From the NCBI GenBank assembly GCA_903822175.1, contig CAIJOB010000022.1, forward strand, positions 1 to 64,000: DNA of 64,000 nucleotides. The letters are read 5' to 3'. The position numbers and the translations under genes are program-made. This DNA comes from an uncultured Alphaproteobacteria bacterium. Lineage in GTDB: Bacteria; Pseudomonadota; Alphaproteobacteria; Caulobacterales; Caulobacteraceae. Below are positions 25,353 through 33,460 of the stretch, one piece after another (position 1 is the stretch's first letter; every line of letters begins with the position of its first letter). Below the pieces are notes generated by a model, which saw only the letters and a list, made by a program, of their open reading frames with translations, ran no database searches and was not told where the DNA came from.

Positions 25353-26423
25353 TCAGTAGGTCGAGCGTCCAGCTCTGACCGGCGCCGCGGGGGCCGACAT
25401 GACCGCGCTCAGCTCCACCCCGGCGCGACCCACGACGACCAGGCCGTCGCCGGCGCCGATCACCAGATCGCCGGTGGGCCGGGTGATGGTCTCGCCGCCG
25501 CCGTCGCGGTCGAGCTGGACGACGAAGAAGGCCCCGTGGCCGCGGCTTTCGAAGTCGGCGATGGAGGCGCCCACCGCCGCGCTGCCCTTGCGCGCGATCA
25601 CCACCTCGATCTCCAGGCCCAGGTCCCGCAGCACCTTTTCGAAATCCTGCATGCGCTCGGACCCGCGGATGAAGCGGGCGGTTTCCGGGAACAGGATCAT
25701 CTCGGCGATGCGCTCGGCGCCGATGTGGGTGGGCAGGACGACCTTGTCGGCGCCGGCGTGGAGTAGCTTGCTCTCGGTGGTGGGCGCCTCTCCGCGCGCG
25801 ATGATCTGCAGCTCGGGGTTCAGGCTCCGCGCGCTGAGCGTGATGAACACATTGGCCGCGTCATCGGGCAGGACGGTGGCGAGGATGCGGGCGCGGGCGA
25901 TACCGGCCTCGATCAGCGGGCCCTCGTCGGTAGCGTCGCCCTGCAGGCAGAGGTAGCCGAGCTCGCGCGCCTCAGCCACGCGGCGGTCGCCCCGCTCCAG
26001 GATGACGAAGGGCGAGCGGCTGGTGGCCAGTTCCCTGGCGAGCATCACTCCGATACGGCCGAAACCGCAGATGATCACGTGGTCCTTGAGTTTGCCGATG
26101 TCGTTCTTCACGCGGTTGCCCCCCAGGAGCTGTTGGATCTGTATGGCGGTTAGCGCCTGAACGAGCACGCTGGTCAGCAGGATCATGCCGGTGCAGCCCA
26201 GCATGATGGTGCCGATGGTGACCGCGTGCAGGTAGGGTGTGACGATGGGATGGACCTCGCCGTAGCCCACGGTGAACACCGTCAGCAGGACCATGTAGAT
26301 GGCGTCGTCGAAGCTCCAGCCGGCGTGCATGTAGGCGCCGGTCGACAGGGCCACGACCACCAGCATGAAGCCGACGATGGAGGCCAGATTGCGCAGCGGC
26401 GACGCCGCGGCCAGGCTGTTCAT
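25353..26423 (-). CDS. Potassium channel with RCK (TrkA) domains
   Basis: 356 residues. Two transmembrane helices (about 10-32 and 70-100) flank a pore loop with the selectivity filter TVFTVGYGE, so K+ is the ion. Then comes RCK_N with VIICGFGRIGVMLA (nucleotide-binding glycine loop) and LQGDATDEGPL, and RCK_C near 260-345. The design is that of the two-helix Ca2+- or nucleotide-gated channels such as MthK. It probably sets membrane potential or K+ balance. It stands alone on the minus strand. Confidence 0.92.
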   Translation of the reverse strand: MNSLAAASPLRNLASIVGFMLVVVALSTGAYMHAGWSFDDAIYMVLLTVFTVGYGEVHPIVTPYLHAVTIGTIMLGCTGMILLTSVLVQALTAIQIQQLLGGNRVKNDIGKLKDHVIICGFGRIGVMLARELATSRSPFVILERGDRRVAEARELGYLCLQGDATDEGPLIEAGIARARILATVLPDDAANVFITLSARSLNPELQIIARGEAPTTESKLLHAGADKVVLPTHIGAERIAEMILFPETARFIRGSERMQDFEKVLRDLGLEIEVVIARKGSAAVGASIADFESRGHGAFFVVQLDRDGGGETITRPTGDLVIGAGDGLVVVGRAGVELSAVMSAPAAPVRAGRSTY

Positions 26424-26546
26424 GGCGCAAGGCTAGAGGGGCGCGGCCGCGCTTGTCGCGGCGCGGGCGGGCTCAGCCGGGCGGTGTGCGGAGAAGGTGG
26501 AAAAGCAGGCGCGCGCGGGCGGCGGGCGCCTTCGAATGCGGCGCGG

Positions 26547-26957
26547 TCAGCCGAACCGCTTCGCCGACCAGCGCCAGATCAGGTAGCCGACGCTGGCGCC
26601 GACGCAGGTGAGGAACGTGCCCCAGCAGATGTCGATGAGCGTGATCCGCGTCGCCCAGATCTTCAGGGTCGCCTGGTTGGTGAGGTCGTAGGTGGCGTAG
26701 GCGAAGGCGCCCAGGATCGCGCCGGTCCGCGCGGTCTTGGCCAGGCCCGCGTCTTGGTTGGGGAGGATGGCCAGGGCCATCACGCCGGCGATGTACATCA
26801 GGTAGAAGGCGACGGCGGCGGGCAGGTTCACGGTGTCGGCCAGGAGCGCGTCCAGGGTCGGGCGGTCCACCTTCGTTCCGGCGATAGTCAGGTAGACGGC
26901 GTCCAGCGCCGCGAAGACCACGCCCGTCCCCAGGTAGGTGACGATGTATTTGAGCAT
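26547..26957 (-). CDS. DUF2177 membrane protein
   Basis: 136 residues with four helices. Conserved DUF2177 marks are ALDAVYLTIAG in the first helix, FYLMYIAGVMALA, and GAFAYATYDLTNQATLKIW followed by DICWGTFLT. Function unknown, but the family is repeatedly beside cyclopropane-synthase-like and FAD amine oxidase genes, as it is here. A GGGGGA ribosome site precedes the ATG. It is third and last in the minus-strand lipid operon. Confidence 0.85.
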   Translation of the reverse strand: MLKYIVTYLGTGVVFAALDAVYLTIAGTKVDRPTLDALLADTVNLPAAVAFYLMYIAGVMALAILPNQDAGLAKTARTGAILGAFAYATYDLTNQATLKIWATRITLIDICWGTFLTCVGASVGYLIWRWSAKRFG

Positions 26958-26981
26958 TGCGCGTTCCCCCGATTACGCTCG

Positions 26982-28010
26982 CTAGGCCGGTTTCAGCCTG
27001 TAATGGCTGACGCCCCATTCTTCGCCGCCACGGTGACCGAAGAGGCCCGCGGTGGCCAGGAAGAAGAGCCGCCAGCGGCGATGCCAGAGCACCGCCTTGT
27101 CGCCATAGACGGCGCGCAGCACGGGGCGGATCTTGGCGACGTTGCGGTCGTAGTTTTCCAGCCAGTGGAGCGCGGTCTTCTCGTAGTGGGTCCCGCTCCA
27201 GCGCCAGTCTTCCTCGACTTCGAAGAGGTCTGGGAACTGCCGCATCAGATTGTGGCTGGGCATGACGCCGCCGGCGAAGAAGTGCTGGGCGATCCAGTCG
27301 GCCTCGTCTTCGATGTCGAAGCGGTAGGGCCCGGTCTTGTGCGTGAAGATGTGGATGAAGAGCCGCCCGTCCGGCTTCAGCCAGGTCTTCACCCGACCCA
27401 AGAGGGCGCGCCAGTTGGCCATGTGCTCGAACATCTCGACGCTGACCACGCGGTCGTATTGGCCGGCGTTCGGCGGGTCGAACTCGTTCATGTCGGCGGT
27501 GATGACGGTGAGGTTGGTCAGGCCCTGCGCGGCGGCGCGGCCACGGATGTACTCGCCCTGGCTGGTCGAATTTGAGACGGAGGTGATCTTCGACTTCGGA
27601 TAGCGGCGGGCCATCCAGAGCGACAGCGAGCCCCAGCCGCAGCCGAGTTCGAGGACGCTCTGGCCGTCCTTCAGGTCGGCGTGGGTGCAGGTCTCGGTGA
27701 GCGCGCGGTCCTCGGCCTGGCCCAGGGTGTCGCCGGGTTCATAGAGGCAGGAGGAGTACTTCAGGTTGGGGCCCAGGCAGTTGAGGAAGAACTCGGCGGG
27801 GACCTCATAGTGCTGCTCGTTGGCCGCGTCGGTGTGCTCGGCGATGGGCCGCTCGGCCATCTGGCGGGCGAAGGCGGCGTCGGTGTCCGGGCCGGCCGAG
27901 GCGGCCTGGCGGCGCACGCCGGAGACCAGCACCTGGATCGCGGCCTTGCGGACGGGGTCGGGAAGCGGGGCGCCCTCGAAGGCAAGCAGGGCGTTGGAAA
28001 CGAGACTCAT
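26982..28010 (-). CDS. Cyclopropane-fatty-acyl-phospholipid synthase-like SAM methyltransferase
   Basis: 342 residues. Motif I of the Rossmann methyltransferase is ELGCGWGSLSLWMA (about 132-145). The family block HYEVPAEFFLNCLGPNLKYSSCLY and VEMFEHMANWRALL are those of CFA/UFA methyltransferases, which add a methyl or methylene carbon from SAM to unsaturated acyl chains of membrane phospholipids. It lacks the N-terminal extra domain of E. coli Cfa and is of the short CfaS-like type. Neighbours (DUF1295, DUF2177, FAD amine oxidase, DUF1365) suggest joint lipid modification. Confidence 0.88.
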   Translation of the reverse strand: MSLVSNALLAFEGAPLPDPVRKAAIQVLVSGVRRQAASAGPDTDAAFARQMAERPIAEHTDAANEQHYEVPAEFFLNCLGPNLKYSSCLYEPGDTLGQAEDRALTETCTHADLKDGQSVLELGCGWGSLSLWMARRYPKSKITSVSNSTSQGEYIRGRAAAQGLTNLTVITADMNEFDPPNAGQYDRVVSVEMFEHMANWRALLGRVKTWLKPDGRLFIHIFTHKTGPYRFDIEDEADWIAQHFFAGGVMPSHNLMRQFPDLFEVEEDWRWSGTHYEKTALHWLENYDRNVAKIRPVLRAVYGDKAVLWHRRWRLFFLATAGLFGHRGGEEWGVSHYRLKPA

Positions 28011-28019
28011 GCAGGTCCT

Positions 28020-28853
28020 CTAAACGGCGTTGTTCTTGGGCGGCAGCGGGAAGAAGGCGCTGACCCGCTCTTGATACTTACGGTAGGCCTCGCCCTTGGA
28101 GGCAAGCTGCGCCTCTTCCAGCGGTGGAATCCCCGAGACGCGGGTGAGCAGCAGGTACATCACCGCCGGCGCGGTAAGGCTCAGCCAGGTGACCGGATGG
28201 GCGGGATCGAGCCCGATCACCGGATAGGCCAACCAGCCCAACCAGTCGAAGAAGTAGTTGGGGTGCCGTGACCAGCCCCAGAGGCCGGCGTCGGCCACCT
28301 TGCCCTTGTTGGCGGGGGCGGCCTTGAAGCGCTTCATCTGGCCGTCGGAGACCGCTTCGCCGCCGAGCGCGATCAGCAGCATGGCCACGCCCAGACCGTC
28401 GCGCAGGCCAAGCTGTGCTTCCGGCGTGCGCGCGGCGATCAGCACGGAGAGCGCGATGAGCGCGGTGGCCGGCGCCTGCGGCAGGGTCACGAACAGCATG
28501 TTGCGCGCGTAGTCCTTGCCCCATTCGGCGCGGAACTTGGCGTAGCGGGGGTCCTCGTGCGGATGGCCGGCGACGCGGGGCGCGAGATAGGCGAAGAGTC
28601 GTAGGCCCCAGGTCGCCACCAGGGCGGCCACCAGCCACTGGCGCGGCTGCGGGAGGGCGCCATCGTAGAGCGGGACCAGAGCCGCGGCGGCGAGCGTCAC
28701 GCCGCTGCCGAAGGCCCAAAACACGTCGGTCCAGCCGCCGTTCTTGGCCCGCACCCCATAGCTCCAGGCGAACAGCATCATCACCGTCATCGCGGCCAGC
28801 ACCGCGAGGCTCAAGACCCAGATCATAGAGGACCCACTTTCCACCCAACTCAT
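28020..28853 (-). CDS. DUF1295 (steroid 5-alpha-reductase-like) membrane protein
   Basis: 277 residues with about seven helices. The C-terminal family block is clear: GLWGWSRHPNYFFDWLGWLAYP, of which the core WSRHPNYF holds the NADPH-binding His, then SGIPPLEEAQLASKGEAYRKYQ. These are marks of the DUF1295/ICMT/5-alpha-reductase superfamily, which reduces double bonds or methylates lipids in the membrane. A start at the ATG at 28826 is also possible. It ends 9 bases before the methyltransferase gene, so the order is DUF1295, methyltransferase, DUF2177. Confidence 0.88.
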   Translation of the reverse strand: MSWVESGSSMIWVLSLAVLAAMTVMMLFAWSYGVRAKNGGWTDVFWAFGSGVTLAAAALVPLYDGALPQPRQWLVAALVATWGLRLFAYLAPRVAGHPHEDPRYAKFRAEWGKDYARNMLFVTLPQAPATALIALSVLIAARTPEAQLGLRDGLGVAMLLIALGGEAVSDGQMKRFKAAPANKGKVADAGLWGWSRHPNYFFDWLGWLAYPVIGLDPAHPVTWLSLTAPAVMYLLLTRVSGIPPLEEAQLASKGEAYRKYQERVSAFFPLPPKNNAV

Positions 28854-28966
28854 ACCCGGTCATACCTTGGCGCGGATGCATCCGCTGGGGGAAGCCTCCC
28901 GTAGCTCAAACAGGCCGCGCCGCGCGTTTTTCACGGCTGGCCCTCGTATTGGCCAAGAGGTTGCGC

Positions 28967-30316
28967 GTGTTCGATTCGGATGAGCGTCGTCTGCGGGTTG
29001 CGGTCGTAGGCGGCGGGATCGCGGGGCTGTCGGCGGCTTGGCTGCTGTCGTCACGCCACGACGTCGTGCTGTTCGAAGCCGACGGGCGGATCGGCGGCCA
29101 CGCCAATACCGCAGACGCGCCGCACCGCTCGGGTGGCGTGACCCCGGTCGACACCGGCTTCATCGTCTACAACGAGCCCAACTATCCCAATTTCACCGCG
29201 CTGCTGGACCACCTGGAGGTGGCCTCGATCCCCGCCGACATGTCGCTGAGCTTCAGCCTGGACGACGGCGGCTTCGAATACTCCAGCTTCGGCCTGGCCG
29301 GCGTTTTCGCCCAGAAGCGCAACATCTTCTCCGGCCAGTTCTGGCGCATGCTGCGCGACGTGATGCGCTTCTATAAGCACGCGCCGAAGGACCTGGCCGC
29401 GCTGGAAGCGCCGTTGACCTCGCTCGACGACTATCTGGCCCAGAAGGGCTATTGCCAGGCGTTCCGTGACGACCACCTGCTGCCGCAGGCCGCGGCCATC
29501 TGGTCGACACCGCTGGAGCACATCGGCGCCTATCCCGCTGCGGCCCTGATCCGCTTTTTCCAGAACCACGGGATGATGAGCGTCTTCGGGCGCGGGCTGT
29601 GGCGCACGGTCGAGGGCGGCAGCCGGAACTATGTCCGTAAGCTGACAGCCGCCTTCCAGGGCGAGATCCGCACGGGCGCCCGGGTGACCGGCGTGAAGCG
29701 GGGCCCCGGCGGCGCGGAGGTGCGCCACGTCACCGGCCATGTGGAGCGGTTCGATGAGGTGGTGATCGCCACCCACGGCGACACCGCCCTTGCCCTGCTG
29801 GACGATCCGACGCCGGAGGAACGCCGTATCCTCGGCGCCTTCAAGTACAGCCGCAACCTGACCGTCCTGCACACCGACGACAGCCTGATGCCCAAGCGCA
29901 AGGCCGCCTGGGCCAGCTGGAACCACATCGGCCGACGGGCCGATCCGGAGGATGGCTGCGTCACCTACTGGATGAACCGGCTGCAGAGCCTGCACGGCGC
30001 GCAGGACCTGTTCGTGACCTTGAAGCCGACGCGCGAGATCGCGCCGGATGCCGTCATCAAGACCGAGGTCTATGAGCACCCGCTGTTCGACGCCGGCGCC
30101 ATCGCCGCCCAGCGTGAAATCTGGCGCCTGCAGGGCGAGCACAAGACCTGGTTCGCCGGCTCCTACTTCGGCCACGGTTTCCATGAGGACGCCCTGCAGG
30201 CCGGCCTGGCGGTGGCCGAGCAGCTGGGCGGCGTGCGCCGGCCCTGGAGCGTCGCCGAGGAGAGCGGGCGCATCCACGTCACCCCGGCGGCGGAGCCCGT
30301 GGGAGCCGCGGCGTGA
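28967..30316 (+). CDS. FAD-dependent amine oxidase-like protein
   Basis: 449 residues from the GTG at 28967, which has AAGAGG 6 bases upstream; a TTG at 28949 also keeps the frame. The dinucleotide-binding motif VAVVGGGIAGLSAAWLL is followed by FEADGRIGGHANT, the usual amine-oxidase/desaturase pair. Later blocks include PVDTGFIVYNEPNYP, FNQ-type RFFQNHGM, and GSYFGHGFHEDAL (second FAD contact). The same family is found with CFA synthases, and members have been linked to desaturation of methylated fatty acids. Its stop overlaps the DUF1365 start (GTGA). Confidence 0.9.
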   Translation: MFDSDERRLRVAVVGGGIAGLSAAWLLSSRHDVVLFEADGRIGGHANTADAPHRSGGVTPVDTGFIVYNEPNYPNFTALLDHLEVASIPADMSLSFSLDDGGFEYSSFGLAGVFAQKRNIFSGQFWRMLRDVMRFYKHAPKDLAALEAPLTSLDDYLAQKGYCQAFRDDHLLPQAAAIWSTPLEHIGAYPAAALIRFFQNHGMMSVFGRGLWRTVEGGSRNYVRKLTAAFQGEIRTGARVTGVKRGPGGAEVRHVTGHVERFDEVVIATHGDTALALLDDPTPEERRILGAFKYSRNLTVLHTDDSLMPKRKAAWASWNHIGRRADPEDGCVTYWMNRLQSLHGAQDLFVTLKPTREIAPDAVIKTEVYEHPLFDAGAIAAQREIWRLQGEHKTWFAGSYFGHGFHEDALQAGLAVAEQLGGVRRPWSVAEESGRIHVTPAAEPVGAAA

Positions 30317-31104
30317 CGAAGCCGGCCAACGGCGACCTAACGTCCGGCCTCTATACGGGTCTGGTCAGCCACACCCGGGTGAAGCCCCGCAAGCACAAGC
30401 TCGCCTATCGTATCTTCATGCTGCTCATCGACCTGGATGAACTGCCCAATCTGAAGCTGAAGACGTTGGGCGTCGGGCGTTTCAACCTGTTCGGCTTCGA
30501 TCCGGCGAAGTTCGGCGACAGCTCCGGGCGGCCGCTGAAGGCGCAGATCGAGGCGACGCTGGCCGAAGCCGGCATACCGACCGGCGGGCCGATCCGCATG
30601 CTGGCCATGCCGCAGATCCTGGGCGGCGCGTTTAATCCGATCACGGTCTATTTCTGCCATGCGCCGAACCGCACGCTGTCGGCGATCCTCTATGAGGTGA
30701 ACAACACCTTCGGCGAGCGGCACAGCTATCTGATCCCGGCCCCCAACGCCGCCCTGATCAAGCAGGGCTGCGCCAAGCAGTTCTACGTCTCGCCGTTCAT
30801 GGACATGGACCTGACCTACGCCTTCCGGATCCTGCGTCCGGAGGAGCGCGTGCTGGTGTCGGTCGACACCTCCGACGCCGAGGGGCTGATCCTGGCCGCG
30901 AGCTTCTCCGGCGAGCGCCGACCGCTGACCGACGGCGGGCTGATCAAGGCGTGGCTGACCCATCCCTGGATGACGCTGGGCACCATGGCGGCGATCCATT
31001 TCGAGGCGCTGAAGATCTGGCTGAAGGGCGAGAAGGTGCGGGTGCGGCCGCCCTTGCCCGAGCGCGCGGTTACGGTCTCGCCAGAGGCCAAGCTAGCGGC
31101 GTAG
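30313..31104 (+). CDS. DUF1365 family protein
   Basis: 263 residues. The family start YTGLVSHTRVKPRKHKLAYRIFM is plain (core SHTRVKPRKH), followed by FDPAKFGD, IRMLAMPQILGGAFNPIT and the VxFCH-type TVYFCHAP, then KQFYVSPFMDMD. DUF1365 is always near the FAD amine oxidase in many proteobacteria, and is taken to be a partner in lipid modification; the chemistry is unknown. The GTG start overlaps the oxidase stop. A hairpin follows the stop by 3 bases. Confidence 0.9.
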   Translation: MTKPANGDLTSGLYTGLVSHTRVKPRKHKLAYRIFMLLIDLDELPNLKLKTLGVGRFNLFGFDPAKFGDSSGRPLKAQIEATLAEAGIPTGGPIRMLAMPQILGGAFNPITVYFCHAPNRTLSAILYEVNNTFGERHSYLIPAPNAALIKQGCAKQFYVSPFMDMDLTYAFRILRPEERVLVSVDTSDAEGLILAASFSGERRPLTDGGLIKAWLTHPWMTLGTMAAIHFEALKIWLKGEKVRVRPPLPERAVTVSPEAKLAA

Positions 31105-31107
31105 CGG

Positions 31108-31127
31108 CCCTCCCCATCGGGGGAGGG
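31108..31127. terminator. Short hairpin after the DUF1365 gene
   Basis: A perfect 8-bp stem (ccctcccc 31108-31115, ggggaggg 31120-31127) with loop atcg lies 3 bases past the stop codon, followed by aaggcgtattg. It looks like a single hairpin of the larger C/G-rich repeat family in this window. Confidence 0.55.
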
Positions 31128-31164
31128 AAGGCGTATTGTGCGGCCAGCAACAGATGGGGCCGCC

Positions 31165-31470
31165 ATGAGCGAAGCACCTCAGTCGACGCGTTGGTTCAAA
31201 CCAAGAGATACGGGCACAGGCTTTACGCCGGTCAGCTGGCAGGGCTGGCTGGTCACCTTGGTCTTCTGCCTCACCATCGCCGCGACGGTGCAGCTGGTCA
31301 TCCCCGAAGGCTCCGCCGCGCTCCCATGGATTGTCTCCGCCCGGCACGCGGTGGGCCTATCCGCCCAGGGGCTCGGCCTCGTAGGCGCAGTCCTGTCGAT
31401 CGGGTCGGAGCTCGCGGTCTTCTTCCTCGTGGCCTGGTGGACGAGTCGCCCGACGAAGCGGCTTGACTGA
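31165..31470 (+). CDS. Small two-helix membrane protein, paralogue of its neighbour
   Basis: 101 residues. After a polar start with RWFKPRD come the block FTPVSWQGWLVTLVFCL and two membrane helices (WLVTLVFCLTIAATVQLVI, LAVFFLVAWWTS) ending in KRLD. The block SWQGW and the W-W-x-S-R ending recur in the next gene (SWQGV, WWKSRTLKPLD), so the two are paralogues. Function unknown. Confidence 0.65.
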   Translation: MSEAPQSTRWFKPRDTGTGFTPVSWQGWLVTLVFCLTIAATVQLVIPEGSAALPWIVSARHAVGLSAQGLGLVGAVLSIGSELAVFFLVAWWTSRPTKRLD

Positions 31471-31502
31471 TCAATCGGCCAAGGCTCCGAGGGAGGATTG
31501 CG

Positions 31503-31817
31503 ATGAGCGAGCAAGGCGGAGACGGTCCGTGGTTCCGGCGCCGCCGGTCCTTCGGCATCGGCTACAACGCCGCGAGCTGGCAGGGTGTGGTGGCGATCCT
31601 GGTGTTCGTCGCGACTCTGTTGGTCACCGTGTTCTCGGGCGATCCCAATCTCACTCGGCCGTCGAAGGTCGCGTCATTTCTCAAGGCCAAGGCGATGATG
31701 GGTCTGAGCGGCATCCATCTGGCGGCTCCGACGATGGCGGGGCTGATCGTAGCCGAGGCGGCGGTGTTCATGTTCGTCGTCTGGTGGAAAAGCCGAACGC
31801 TGAAACCACTTGACTGA
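31503..31817 (+). CDS. Small two-helix membrane protein, tandem paralogue
   Basis: 104 residues, start with GGGAGGATT before the ATG. The pattern matches the previous gene: WFRRRRSFGIGYNAASWQG, then a helix VVAILVFVATLLVTVFS, a middle loop with amphipathic AKAMMGLSGIHLAAPT, a second helix LIVAEAAVFMFVVWW, and the end SRTLKPLD. Similar small proteins occur as hypothetical proteins in Caulobacterales. No enzymatic motif is visible. Confidence 0.68.
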   Translation: MSEQGGDGPWFRRRRSFGIGYNAASWQGVVAILVFVATLLVTVFSGDPNLTRPSKVASFLKAKAMMGLSGIHLAAPTMAGLIVAEAAVFMFVVWWKSRTLKPLD

Positions 31818-31833
31818 TCGTTCAACTAAGGTC

Positions 31834-31849
31834 TTGATCGAGCGATCAA
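31834..31849. promoter_or_regulatory. Palindromic operator before the TetR gene
   Basis: ttgatcg (31834-31840), 2-base centre ag, cgatcaa (31843-31849): a perfect 7-bp inverted repeat 13 bases ahead of the TetR start. A related half site (ctgatcgttcaac, near 31814-31826) and the pair caactaaggtc/caaccaaggtc flank it. This is the expected shape of an autoregulated TetR operator; the assignment is inference. Confidence 0.55.
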
Positions 31850-31862
31850 CCAAGGTCGCTCC

Positions 31863-32462
31863 ATGCCGCTCGACACCCGCCTGCGCATCCTCCTGGCCGC
31901 GATGGATCTGTTTTCGGAGAAGGGCTACGGCTCGACCTCGATCTCCGACATCCTGAGCCGCAGCCAGGCCAATTCGGGCAGCCTCTATCACTTCTTCCCG
32001 GGCAAGCAGGACGTGCTGGTCGGCGTGCTGGAGCTGTACCGCGACGGCATCTACCAGATGCTGCTGGAGCCGGCCTGGCAGGGGGTCGAGGACCCCATCG
32101 CGCGCATCTTCGCCCTGCTGAATCGCTATCGCGCGGCCCTGCTGGAGAGCGAGTGCGTCTACGGCTGCCCGATCGGCAGCCTGGCGCTGGAGCTGCATGA
32201 ACCTGACCCGCCGGTCCGCGCCTTGCTGGCCGACAACTTCACCGGCTGGACCCGCGCCATTGGCGGCTGCCTTGAGGCGGGCGCGGATCGACTGCCGCGC
32301 GGGACCGACATCCAGGGACTAGCCGAGTTCATCCTGACCACCATGGAGGGCGGCGTCATGCAGGCGCGCACCCACCGCGACATCGCCTATTTCGATCGCA
32401 GCATCGCCCAGCTGCGTCATCACGTGACGCTGCTGGAACAGAGCGCGCGGCAGGCGGCCTAG
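31863..32462 (+). CDS. TetR/AcrR family regulator
   Basis: 199 residues. The N-terminal HTH (about 5-50) reads AAMDLFSEKGYGSTSISDIL, then ANSGSLYHFFPGKQDVL, the usual TetR recognition helix and YHFF turn. The C-terminal part (TetR_C_33-like or related) has one Cys-containing patch (SECVYGCPIG) that could sense a small ligand. AAGG lies before the ATG, and a palindrome sits 13 bases upstream. It leads an operon with DUF1761 and SRPBCC genes, which are probable targets. Confidence 0.9.
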   Translation: MPLDTRLRILLAAMDLFSEKGYGSTSISDILSRSQANSGSLYHFFPGKQDVLVGVLELYRDGIYQMLLEPAWQGVEDPIARIFALLNRYRAALLESECVYGCPIGSLALELHEPDPPVRALLADNFTGWTRAIGGCLEAGADRLPRGTDIQGLAEFILTTMEGGVMQARTHRDIAYFDRSIAQLRHHVTLLEQSARQAA

Positions 32463-32490
32463 GGCTTCACTTCAAGAGGGGGACTATTCA

Positions 32491-32886
32491 ATGCCACATG
32501 TGAACTGGTTGGCCGTTGTCGCGGCCGCGCTGTCGAGCTTCCTGCTGGGTGGGGTCTGGTACTCGGCCCTGTTCGCCAGGGCCTGGCAGGCGGCGGCCGG
32601 TGTCAGCGACGAGGCGATGAAAAGCGCCAACAAGCCGATGATCTTCGGCGGGTCGTTCGTGCTCTACCTGATCCAATCGGCTGTCTTCGCCATGTTCCTC
32701 GGCCCCAACCCGGCGCCGGCGCTTGGCATTGGCGCGGGCTTCGCGGCCGGCCTCTGCTGGGTCACCGCCGCGTTCGGCGCCAACTATCTGTTCGAACGGC
32801 GCAGCCTGAAGCTGTTCCTGATCAACGGCGGCTATTCGACTCTGCAGTTCACCGCGATCGGCGCGATCCTGGGGTTCTGGCACTGA
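32491..32886 (+). CDS. DUF1761 membrane protein
   Basis: 131 residues with four helices. The start NWLAVVAAALSSFLLGGVWYS (core LGGVWYS) and the block FGANYLFERRSLKLFLINGGY are the family marks of DUF1761. Function unknown. It is coded 28 bases after tetR and overlaps the next start by one base (TGATG). Confidence 0.85.
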   Translation: MPHVNWLAVVAAALSSFLLGGVWYSALFARAWQAAAGVSDEAMKSANKPMIFGGSFVLYLIQSAVFAMFLGPNPAPALGIGAGFAAGLCWVTAAFGANYLFERRSLKLFLINGGYSTLQFTAIGAILGFWH

Positions 32887-33458
32887 TGCGCAGGCTGGCC
32901 ATCGCCGCTGCTTTCGGGCTGGCCTTCGCTGGCGCCGCGCATGCGGACGGCTCCAAGGCGGACCTGGCCGCGGTGCGCGACACGTCCAGCGTCGAGGCCT
33001 CCGGCGGCCGCGTGCTGCAAGACACAGTGCGCATCCATGCGCCGGCGGCCAGCGTCTGGCGGGCGCTGACCGACCAGGCGAGCTACCGCGCCTGGGTCGC
33101 GCCTGGCAGCGTCATCGATTTCCGGGTCGGTGGGCGCGTCGACGTGGCGTTCAACCCAAAGGCCAAGGCCGGCGATCCGCCAGATCTCAGCCAGGAGATC
33201 GTCGCCTATCTGCCCGGCCGGATGATCGCGTTCAAAAACCTGAAGACTCCGCCGCTCCCGGGTGCGGCGGCCTATCCGAAGCTCGCCATCGTCACGGTGC
33301 TGAGCCCCCTGTCGGGGGGCGACACCGAGGTCAGCCTGTCCCAGGTAGGCTATGGCGCGGGCACGGATTTCGATGCGCTCTATGGGTTCTTCAAAGGGCA
33401 TAACCCGGAGTATCTCGCCGACCTGAAGGCCTACTGCGAGCACCCGCCAAAGAGCTGA
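32886..33458 (+). CDS. Secreted SRPBCC (START-like) domain protein
   Basis: 190 residues. A signal peptide (to AGAAHA) is followed by an SRPBCC domain: VRIHAPAASVWRALTDQASYRAW, then VGGRVDVAF, and a C-terminal helix FDALYGFFKGHNPEYL. This is the AHSA1/polyketide-cyclase type, moved to the periplasm. It likely binds a hydrophobic ligand. It is last in the TetR-led operon, so its level probably answers the same inducer. Confidence 0.8.
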   Translation: MRRLAIAAAFGLAFAGAAHADGSKADLAAVRDTSSVEASGGRVLQDTVRIHAPAASVWRALTDQASYRAWVAPGSVIDFRVGGRVDVAFNPKAKAGDPPDLSQEIVAYLPGRMIAFKNLKTPPLPGAAAYPKLAIVTVLSPLSGGDTEVSLSQVGYGAGTDFDALYGFFKGHNPEYLADLKAYCEHPPKS

Positions 33459-33460
33459 AC

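Noticed and set aside
28854-28966. An ECF sigma promoter between the two halves of the lipid cluster
   Set aside because: I looked for TGATC or GGAAC-type -35 boxes with a fitting -10 and saw no convincing pair on either strand.
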